NCBI GenBank assembly: GCA_026770585.1
Contig: MU646384.1
Coordinates: 563,244-577,319 of the forward strand
DNA length: 14,076 nucleotides
Direction: 5' to 3'
Source of the DNA: Baffinella frigidus
Taxonomy: Eukaryota > Cryptophyceae > Cryptomonadales > Baffinellaceae
The notes beneath the pieces are model-generated. The model was given only the letters and a program-made list of their open reading frames with translations, made no database searches and was not told the DNA's origin. This document shows positions 1 through 10,500 of this stretch, piece by piece. The position numbers and the translations under genes are program-made. The first letter of the stretch is position 1, and each line of letters opens with the position of its first letter.

Positions 1-95
1 TTAGGGTTTAGGGTTTAGGGTTTAGGGTTTAGGGTTTAGGGTTTAGGGTTTAGGGTTTAGGGTTTAGGGTTTAGGGTTTAGGGTTTAGGGTTTAG
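1..95. repeat. Perfect TTTAGGG array (about 13.5 units)
   Basis: An uninterrupted plant-type telomere repeat at the left edge. The plus strand is G-rich at its 5' end, the opposite of a true left chromosome end, so it is interstitial (probably intronic) or an assembly edge. It is C-rich on the UPF1 sense strand like the other intronic arrays. Confidence 0.97.
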
Positions 96-161
96 AGGTT
101 AGTGTTTATGATGCAGGGTTCGCATTCTCTTTGAGCCCTCTTCGAGGTCAATCCTAGCTCT

Positions 162-344
162 GCCTCAGTCGAATTGAATGATCTTTTCGCCCAAAAAGCA
201 AAGACGGATTTGTACCACACAACACGGAAACAAATTTTCTGAGGAGACCAAATCAAACCAGGCAGAGCTAGCAATTCTTTCCCCGCCAGCGCTGGCTAAA
301 CCCAAAATCACGCGAGGAGACATGAGGAGTGTCGGCGGTGGTAC
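162..344 (-). other. Open extension of exon 21 or intron 21 start
   Basis: Sixty further in-frame codons after the proposed donor, ending in TGA at 162-164. The conserved WPxPxxPMFFY block expected here in UPF1 is not visible, so this is either intron or a decayed, truncated 3' end of the gene. Confidence 0.45.
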
Positions 345-461
345 CGAGGGCATCTCGCGGTCGTCGGCAGTCAAGCCGTTCTGCAGGGTGCCCTCGTAGA
401 ACGTGTTTGACGGGAACTCGGACAGCACCGGGTGCATCCGATACTGCACGTTCAGCCGTAC
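345..461 (-). CDS. UPF1: UPF1 exon 21: QYRMHP motif, 3' limit uncertain
   Basis: It starts TGGCAG|GTACGG and reads [20 protein letters not shown] then [16 protein letters not shown], the start of the second RecA domain. The end at 345 (TCG|GTACCA) is only a proposal. The frame stays open to a TGA at 162-164, and codons near 265-300 read [10 protein letters not shown], which faintly recalls the GQEEIASSG of other UPF1 proteins. If there is no splice, the protein would stop after about 828 residues, without motifs V and VI. Confidence 0.8.
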
Positions 462-1464
462 CTGCCACGCAACATTCTTGGAGTGAGCTGGGAGAACAAG
501 CCAGTTCACACGAAATGAGTACTAACTTTTCGAATTTTCGTTTTTCTCTGGGGAGAATGTCCACTTGTGAACTCTGAGAGTTGTGGAGTGTGCCCTCGCA
601 GAACGTGTTGACGGGAACTCCAACAGTACCGGATGCATCCGGTATTGCACGTGCAGCCGAACCTGTTTTTGGGGGTATGGGGTTTGAGGTCTAGGGTTTA
701 GGGTTGAGGGTTGAGGGTCCAGGGCAGCTGCACCTGGCACGCCAGAGCTCACCCCTTTTCGAAAGACCACTCCACTCTACCACACCCGAAACCCCAAACC
801 TCAAGGCCCAACACGCCCCAGGACATACCATAGCGCTCACCTTGTGCATGATGCGCTCGAGGGCTCGACGCGCCCTAGAACCTACCATAGTCGCCATGCA
901 GGGCCGCATCGCACAGCAGAGAGCGCGGGATGGCAGGGGTTGGCGCGGACAACAGGTTGTCAAACACCAACAGGTAATGCTTTCCGGCAGGAGCGGGCCC
1001 ACGGACAGGGGCACAACTGTAAGGGCAGGGGGGCACCGGTTTGACGCCGCTGAGCATCATGCGCTCAAAGACCCTACGAGCCCTAGGACCTTCCATAGTC
1101 TCAGAGATCAGAGAGAGCGGAATTGCAGCGCAGAGCGCAGACAACACGTTATGACACACACAGGTGACAGTTTTCTGGAGCTGGGAGGGGCGCGGACCGG
1201 CGTGACGCCGTTGTGCATCATGCACCCACGAGCCCTGGAACCTACCCTAGTGACAGAGAGCAGAGAGAATGGCAGGGGCTGGCAGGGGCGCGGACCGGCT
1301 TGACGCCGTTGTGCATCATGCGCTCGAAGAGCGACTGCGAGAGCCCCGCGCGCGCTGCCTTCTTGCACATCACCACCGGGCCCAGCTGCAAACGCGGATG
1401 GGAGGGCAGGTTAGCGTGCGCTGCCGTCTTGTACATAACCACCGGGCCCAGCTGCACACGGTGT

Positions 1465-1517
<53 letters not shown>

Positions 1518-4500
1518 GGGTTTCATCACCACGGGGCCCAACTGCAAACGCGGATGGGAGGGGGGGTTGGCATGCGCTGCCTTCTTCTTATGGGAGGGGT
1601 TAGCGTGCGCTGCCTTCTTCTTACACATCAGGGCCCAGCTTCGCAAGGTGTTAAGGGTTCAGGGTTCAGGCTTCAGATTGTTTTGGGCCGCCTTCTTTTT
1701 GCACATCAGCACTGAACCTAGCTGTGAGAGGGTGGGTGGGGTGGTGGGGGGGGTAAGCGTGCGGGGTGAAGGGCTTAGGGTGCGTGGATTCGCGCCGCCT
1801 TCTTGTTCACCACTACTGGACCAAGCTGCAACAGGAGAGGGTGGGTGGGTGGATGGGGGGGGGGTCAGGGGTGTAGGAAGGAAGGAAAGGACGAGAGAGA
1901 CCTGCATGCGACGGGGACGGAGGGAGGGGGAGGCAGTCAGGGATGGCGGCAGGGGGGGAAGGGGGGACTGGACCTGGCAGTGGTCACCGACGAGAACAAG
2001 CTGCTTGGCGCCCATCACGATTGGGATCAGGCACTCTGGCTCTGCCGCCTGTTCGATGCCATTCACGGTTAGTTAGTTGACGTCATGGCTTAGTTAGTTA
2101 GTTAGTTAGTTAATTAATTAGTTAGTTAGTTAGTTAAGTTAAGTTAGTTACTTAGTTAGTTAGTTAGTTACTTTGTTTGTTTGTTTGTTTGCTTGTTTGT
2201 TTGTTTGTTTGTTTGTTTGTTTGTTTGTTTGTTTGTTTGTTTGTTTGTTTGTTTGTTAGTGAGTTGCTTGGGTGCCATCGATCCTTGGGTGGTATCAGTA
2301 GCCCACATACTGACAACAGTGGACCCACTACCTTTCTTTGTCATCGCTGGTCAGGTGTTGTCAGCAAGTCAAAGGTTGACAGTAACTCTGCCGCCTGTGC
2401 GCGGTGTTTCCGTTTGTGGGATGCCCATCAAGCCGCGGCATCCTGGGTGTTCAAGAACGGAGACCAGCCGAGCGTGTCATCGCGACAACACGCCAGTCAT
2501 CACTGGTGAGTTGCTGTCAGCAGTGCAAACGTGTTGTCAGCAACCCACATCTGAAAACACCTAACTCGCGACACGCCCGTCAGCCTGCGCACGTGCGAGC
2601 GCCGCGCTACCGCACGAGACAGGGGCACTCGCACGAGGACACAAACCAACCCCCCATACCCCAGGTAACATGCACGTGCCGAGCCCGTCGCAAGGGAGCA
2701 AGGTGAGCGGGAAGCAAGAACGAGGGGAGAGTGGTGGTGGTGAGTGGTGGTCGAGGGGAGAGTGGTGGTGGTGGGGTGCGGACGCGCGGACTTAGTGGGA
2801 GTGGGGGGGGGCGCGAACTTGGGTGCACTCGTCGACGAGGACCTTGGTGAAGCGCACACCGGCAAGCCGCGGGTCGCCTGCCCAGAGGTACCAGAGGAGC
2901 CTGCAGTTAGCCACCCGCCGTGCAGTTCTCCAAAAAAAATGTCCGGTTGCACCCCTTGTTCCAGTTCGCAACAACAACCAGAACCGGACGACGTTATCTT
3001 GAGAAGCACATGTTATGGACTAGTAGAGGCCTGTCTTGAGGCGCATAGACTGATGGACCACTGATCTCCAGGCGTGAGAGCAATACAGAAGAAGCATAGG
3101 AAGAAGACGAAGAAGAAAAAGAAAAAGAAAAGAGGAAGACGAAGAAGAAGAAGAAGAATATGCACAGGTTATGGACAGACCAGCGCCGACGCAGGTGGTG
3201 GTGATGACGTCAGCAGCCATCAACACCTCCCGCTCCGTCTGCCTCTTCAGCAGACGGTACTTCTTCTCGTCCTGCCCATCCACCCACCAACGCTCGTCAG
3301 CCATCCACCCACCAACCCGCCTCAGCCATCCACCCCTCCACAGACGTCAGCCCACCCATCCAATCGCACCAGCCATCCACCCATCCACGCCCGTCAGCCC
3401 ATCAACGCGTGCCAGCCATCCACCCCTCCACGCGCCTCAGCACACGTACGTCAGCCCACGGCTCGTCAAGCCCACCTGCGCGGTGTCTGACCCTCGGGCG
3501 CGCGTGTGGTTCTTTTTTCACGGGGAGCCAAGATGCTGCGGTGTCGAGAACAAGAAGCAAAAGGTTCACTCCCACCTGGCAAAGGGTCCAATCCCGGTGC
3601 AAAAGTGTTCCTTGCAGTATTTTGAGTGGTAGGAGTGACGTTGGATAACCTGGGTGGAGAGCTCTCCGAGCTCCATCTTGAGCTGCTGCAGTTTCCGGAA
3701 CTCCGACTTGTCCGCCGTGTCCAGGTGGATCACCTGCCATACGTTAGCCACCGAGGTTTACACTAAGAAACCAGGGGTTAGCCCAATCGGAAAAAGGTTG
3801 GAAGAGACGGGTTCAGGGTGAAACAAATCGGGTCAAAACTGGCTGGGAGGCCCCATCGTCTGAGTGGTCACGACTGAGTCACGTCTCACATCACGTACGC
3901 AGATGATCGTGGTTGGTTGAAACCCTCCCCCAGAGCAGACCACCCCCTGCAACGTGTTCCGCCTCTCATCACCCGCAAGAACGCGCGGCTGTCAGCCGAG
4001 CGATCTCGCACCCACTTTGCGCGCCGAGATGGCGCCCGGGTATGTACCTCTATTTCATACCGCACCTCGAGCGAATGTCAAGGCTTCGGGCGAAACGGAA
4101 GGTAAATGTAGGTACATGTGAAGCCGCTCATCGAAAGGAACGGCACACTTGGTAAAGGTGACCATGCCTGCATCCCGCGGAGCTTGCCTCTAGAGATGGC
4201 GCCCGGAGTCCTAAGTCGTGTCCACAAAGACGAGAGCACCATCTTCAGCATGTGACACACTCGGATGCGTGGGAACACGAGACGTGATCCCAGGAGCCCA
4301 AGGGCACACCGTCGCTCAATTCATACCGCGTGCCAGCTACAGTTGGATTGAGGAGGGTTTCTCGAGACCTGGTGATGGAGAGTGAGGTGCTCGACCGATG
4401 ACCCGAGCGCCTCCCGGCTCTTGGAGCAGAGACGCACCACCTTCAGCCCTGTTGGAGCGTCCAAGCTCAGTCCCAAAGGCTCATCCAGAACCGCCATTCT

Positions 4501-7500
4501 GGTGAGACCGGGCTCTTTCCCGCTCCAAAGTTGTCGGATTGGTGCCACACGGTCAGGCTGTTAATTTAGGAAAAGGCTGAAGTGTCGCTGGACCATTAAG
4601 TGCGCGCGGAACAGAGCCACCTTCAGCTCTGCATTAGAACAGGTTATGGAAATACCAAAGACGCGCCGCCCTCAGCCCTGCCAAACGCGGCCCGGATTCA
4701 ATACTTTTGGGGATCCATACTTGCTACCTTTAGAGCCCTGTCAAGCGCGGTTATGGTTCACCTCTTACGTTACGCGCGTCCCGAAACCACATGTAAACCG
4801 ACACCACCTTGAGCCATGCCAAGCGCGGTGCGCGTTCACCACTTCCGCGCGTTCCGAATCCGAAAGGACTTCGACAGGGCGTCCACTCGATTGCTGCAAT
4901 CGTGCAGACCAAAGGCGGTTTACGCCCGGTGGAGTAAGGGGAAAATGAGATATGGAGGCAGACAACAGTTGAGACATGAGTTTAGGGTTTACGGTTCAGG
5001 GTTTAGGGTTCAGGGTTGAGGTTTGAGGGTTTAGGTGGAGCAGAACCTGTCTTGTGGATCTTCTCAGCAAGGTGGTCGACGGCGACGTTGGACGGCGCCG
5101 TCACCAACACCTGCCCGCCCACTCGCGCCTCAGAACCTGTCCGCACACCCACGCCTCACAACATCCTCCTGCTCTCACACTCCAGGCTCGCAACCTTGCG
5201 TTCTCGCTCTCCCAACTCAGGGACAATGGTAGGGCGGAACCTGGCCCTGGCCCATGCGCGCAAGATGGTAGACGATGCACGCGGACGTGACGGTCTTGCC
5301 TGTCCCGGGCGGGCCCTGGATCACGCTCAGCGGCTGCTGCAGCACGCTCTTCACCGCCGCCACCTGCGCAACACCGCGCGCGCGTTTCACTCCGAACTTG
5401 ATGGATTTGTACTCCGCACCCACGATGTCAACTTGAGGACTGCTCTTATCACCGCCACCAAGTGCGATCAGAGGATCCCCGATATTGACTTGCAAGACGT
5501 GACATTTTTGTAGAGAGCGCGCCTTATCTCGGCGCAACGAGATGGCCTGCACTGAGCAACTCGGAGCACATGGCTGCACTTCTGTGCTGCGGAGAATAGT
5601 TCCTTCTTCAGCACGGCGGCAGGCGTGCACGTTTCACACATCCATGAACACCACGTGGGAAACGGCGAAAATGGCGGGAGAATGTGGGAAACATGGCGAA
5701 AATGGCGGGAAGGAGAAAGAGGTGGGTACCTGAGAGTGGTTGAGCTCGGGGAGGCCAGGCGCCGAGAAGCGCTGCGGGAGAGTGCACCGGATCGTCTGCG
5801 GCTCCACCTGCCACCCGCCAGATTTTGCCAGGTAAATAACTCCCCAGCAGAAATTTCACGACGGAAGAGAGAAAGCGGTGGACACGACATTTTCAGAGGT
5901 GAAATGGATGGAACTCGACGATATGCAGTCGGTGGTAGGAAGGAGGAATGCCTCGTGGCCGAGGAGGCGATGGTAGAGGTAGCCAGAGACGGATGTCTCG
6001 TCGACGGCGAACGTCTTCATCGCGCTCTGCATTCGATCGTACGTTGTGCTCTTCCAGCAGAACTCCACCGAGAACCCTGCGTCCCAGTGTTCGGTATTCA
6101 GTGTTCAGTGTTCTGTCTTCTTGGTCCAGGGTTCAGGGTTCAGAGTTCAGGGTTCAGAGTTCAGAGTTCAGGGTTCAGGGTTCAGCAGAACTCCACCGAG
6201 AACCCTGCGTCCCAGGAAAGGATTCAGCAATAGATGTTCAGGCTGTACACATACGTACAGAGCAATTTTCTGGTTCACAAGGCTGTCACGCGCGCTGTTG
6301 GTCTAGGCCGTGTTCAACACAAGCGCTTCACGGCCGAGTCGAAACCGACATCACGGCTCGACGATGCAGTTTCAGTGTATCAGACAGGTACACCAAGGAT
6401 GACGTTTGTGTGTGTGTGTGTGTCTGTCTGTGTGTGTGTGTGTGCGTGTGTGTGTGTTTGTGTGCGAGAGAGAGAGGAGAGAGAGATATATAGATAGGGA
6501 GAGAGTGGAGAGAGTGAGAACGAGAGAGAGATAGAGAGAGAGGAGAGCGTCACCGTGCGTGGCATCGGTGGGGGCGCCTCCCGCATTCCGCAGCTCGAGG
6601 GCCACCTGTGGTGCGGACAAGTGCTCAGTACAGTTGCAGGGAAGTCGGCGGATGTGCACCGCAAACCCAGCATGTCAACTTGAGAATAGTCGGTCAAACC
6701 CGAGTGAGGCGGCGCTAGTAACGAGTATTCAGGGGGACGCGGGCGCAGTTCACACTAGGCAAAGTTCTCATTATCAACACGGACACTAGTGATTAGTCAA
6801 CATATCGACTTACCAATGAGTTTTCGGGTGCCATGGATTTTGGGCAATTTTAACCTAGTTGACTATTTCCCTCCGGGGTCGCAAGCTTTCTGGGTGAAGT
6901 CTTAGACCGTGTTTCATCACGAAATCGTGACCGGTTTGAAAACCTTCCAGAACGTTCGCAAGGTTTGCACGGCGGCGAAAGATGGTGATTTAAAATCCTC
7001 ACAAGTCGATATAAACTCTCCTTACATTTACTTGTTATCACCATGGTGCGTTTACAACCACATGTAGCACGCGCCAAATCAAATCGACACGGAAGGCCAC
7101 CATAAGCCTTTTATCGGGGGCAAATTGCCCAATTAGTCCAGAAACAAATGTGTTGACGCGTGTTTCACTGACCTCCTTGGAGTTGGGTGTATCAAAAATG
7201 TGGCCAATCCCCGGGGTGTTCATGAATTCTGTTTTCAGGTTTTAGGGTCAGGGTTTCGGGTGTGGGGTTTAGCGACCTCCTCGGAGTTGGGCTTATCGAC
7301 AATGTGGCCGATCCCGCTCCACTTGCGGATCCCGTCCGTCCAGTGCAGCTTCAGCTCGTCTCCGGGCACCAGCCGAATCTGTTTGTTTGGTTTGATTTGA
7401 TTTGATTGCACCCGCCGAATCTGCCCCCCAATGGATTTGATTTGATGTGTGCGTGCACCAGCTGTATTTGTCCCCCCAGCAACCTTTCACTCCCTAGCTC

Positions 7501-10500
7501 AGCCCGAGTTTAGTCTGGCTCGCCCTTACAACTATTTCAGAGCAGAAATCCGGTACAAAATGTTGACTACGAAGTGGCTTCTTGGGTGGAATATGTAACT
7601 TCTTCAAGACAACTGATTTGATTTGATGTGGGTGTGGTTCCGGTGTAAACCCTAAAACAGGTCTGTGGACCCCAAACCCTGGCTTCGAGGGTACCTCCAC
7701 CCCATTTGCCCCCTCGCTGTCCGACCAAGGTTAGGGTTAAGGGTTGGGGATTTAGGGTTAAGGTTTTAGGTTTTAGTTCAGGTTTTAGGTTGTAGGGTTT
7801 AGGGTTTAGGGTTCAGGGTTCAGGGTTTAGGGTTCAGGGTTTAGAGTTTGGGGTTTACCTCAGCCTCGTCCTTGGCGAACATGAAGTAGGCGATGCGCTT
7901 GTTGTTCAGCCCCGTGTCCCAGTGCACCACCAGATCCTCCTGCGAATCAAGTGTCAATCAAAAAACGTCTACCCGCCAACACGCGTGCATTCCCAGTGCA
8001 CCATCAGGTTCTCCTCCGCATCCGCAAATGTAAACCGCAATCACCAAATGCTGATCGGAAAATGTCTACCCGCTAAGACCAGAAAACGTCTACCCGCCTT
8101 GCATTCCCAGTGCGTCCTCCTGTGAATCACATGTCAATCATAAAGAGTGTACCCGCTTCCTGCGAATCACCAAAGCAGCAAAAAAAGTCGATCGGAAAAA
8201 CGTCTACCCGCGAAGAGTGCAATCGCAGCCGTCCACCAAATTCTTGTGTGCATCACCGAATCAGCCACCGTCATCCAGAAAACGTCTCGCAGCAAAGCAT
8301 GGACCAGCACCCGTGAATCGAGTAGTGCCAGGACACATTCCACGACGAGCCCGCCTCCGGCCGTTAGGTCGACTGTACACGGGGTAAGCAGGACCAGGAC
8401 TGAAAACGTCTACCAGCCAAGCGTGCATGAGCACCCGTGAATCACTTAAGGATTCGGGGTTTAGGGGTGAGGACCTTACGGTTCTGCTCCTTCATAGCCT
8501 TGTCGGTATCCGCCTCGTACTTCACGAGAGGTCCGAAGATGTTCTGGTATTGGTAGGCATCGTCGTACTGTGCAGTCACCTGGTTCGGGGTTTAGTGTTT
8601 AGTGTTTACGGTTTAGGATTTAAAGCTGAGGTTTGGGGTTTGGGGTTTGGGGTTTGGGGTTTAGGGCTCAGGGTTAAGGGTTTAGAGCTTAGGGTTTAGG
8701 GTGTAGGGTTTAGGGTTTAAGGTTCAGGGTTTAGGTTTTAGGGTTTAGGGTGCAGGGTTCAGAGTTCAGGGTTCAGGGTTTAGGGCCATGGCTCAGAGTT
8801 CAGGGTTTAGGGTTTGGGAATGAGGGTGTAGGGTGTAGGGGTTACCCCCGCAGGCTCCTCGTCGACCCCGGGCTGGTCGATGTCTTCCAGGCACTGCGTC
8901 AACACACCCCGCCAGTCAGCCCAGCCCAGTCATCCACCCGTCACACCAATCGTCCACAATCGCGCGCACCCGTCAGCCCCAACCATCATGTCTGCAACCG
9001 TCACCCCGTCAGCCCAGTCATCGACCACAGCCCGATTGTCAGCACGATCATCCCTGCACATCTCAACATCCTTGCACATCTGATCAGCCATCCTGCTCTC
9101 CCTCGTCGAATGACTGCGCAATGCTCCTTCGAGGCGAGAGCGGGCAATTGCTCAGAACAATGTGCACAAGAGATTGATCTCTTTCGCTGGCGGGGAAAAA
9201 TAGGGTACAGGGTGAATGGTTCGGGGTATCCTCTAGCAGGTGCAAAATCTCACGTCATTGTTATTTCTTGAGTGCATTTTGCTTAATTTGACCCCTAATT
9301 TTGGCCTTTTTCAAATCTGAAAGCGCAGATCCTGGCGAGTTGCCCGTGAGCTCAAGAATCTGCTCATGTTTACAACAGAAACGATTTTTAAAAAGATCTT
9401 TACTGTAGACCAAAAAATGAAATAACTACAACTAAAGTCATTATATTGCCTTCAGACCTGCAATAGGGTAAGGTTCATGGTTGGTCGTTGGATTTGGGTT
9501 TTTAGGGTTTAGGGTTCAGGGTTTGGGGTTAAGGGTTTAGGGTTAAAAGTTTAGGGTGTAGGGTGTAGGGTTGAGGGTTCAGAATTTAGGGTTCAGGGTT
9601 TAGGGTTTAGGGTTCAGGATCTAGAGTTTAGGGTGTAGGGTTTCGGGTCTGGGGTTTGTGGTTTAGTGTTTAGGATTTACGGTTCACAGTGTAGGTCCCA
9701 AGGTCTAGGCTATAGGGTTTGGGATGCAGGTCGTGTGGTTTGAGTTGTGGGGTGTAGGGTTTGCAAACCGCGTCAGGCTTGGTCTTCCAGAGCTCCTCGA
9801 GTTTCAGGAGCTGCGAGGCCAGCAGGATCCGCGCCCGACCCTGCCACACCCCAACACTTCAACCCCCCTTCATTCCACACCCTGTCACCCTGTCACTCGC
9901 TCAACACCCCTTCATTCCACACCCTGTCACTCGCACCCTGTCACTCGCTTTCCCACTCTCTCACTTGCTCTCCCTGGTAGCACCATCTCACTCGCTCCGC
10001 CCGAGTGTGTCCCACCAACCGTCACGGGCGGACCAAATCGACGATGTTCGACCTTTTGTGCAGAGCACTTTTAAAACTCCGAAAACCTGACCTTTGTGGG
10101 AGTATGTGACTTTTAACATTGCACTGTTTTTGTCAGCCGGGTCACTTTCGACCCCGCTGCCAGGGGAAAATGGCTCCAAGAATTCGTTGATTTGGTCTCA
10201 TGGTGAGAGTTTGTGGTCACTCCCGCGTGCGCGGACGCTGCTCCGTCTCGCAACGTCGACGGGTTGCTGTGTCGTGGCGCACGTCGCGCGTAGAGTGCAC
10301 GTCCATGGGGTGATCACTACATGCATTTCATCCCGCCACCTATTCAAATTGAACGCTTGAAAACTGGTTTTGTAGAAACTGGTTGGAAAATACTGAGATT
10401 TTCATTCTCTCTCTAGCCGTAATGTCCAGTCTTCGAGCATTTTATTTAAATAGCTGGCGGGATAAGATGCTCACCTGCTCGTTGTCGGAAGGCGGCTTGA

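Noticed and set aside
1-95. True chromosome end at the left edge
   Set aside because: A left chromosome end should read CCCTAAA on the plus strand; here it reads TTTAGGG, and similar arrays are common inside introns.
704-1303. 199-codon plus-strand ORF
   Set aside because: It lies antisense to intron 20 repeats and exon 20; no domain, arginine-rich composition.
462-1973. Second complete UPF1 gene or full tandem exon duplication
   Set aside because: Only exon ends are copied, with decay and without complete, phase-consistent exons.
2177-2266. Plus-strand ORF with repeated Cys-Leu-Phe-Val
   Set aside because: Translation of a TTTG microsatellite, with no other coding signal.
6372-6550. His-Thr and Ser-Leu-rich ORFs
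   Set aside because: They come from the TG and GA microsatellites in intron 10.
7962-8450. CRISPR array
   Set aside because: Repeat copies are irregular in spacing and sequence, lie in a eukaryotic intron and derive from the exon 8 flank.
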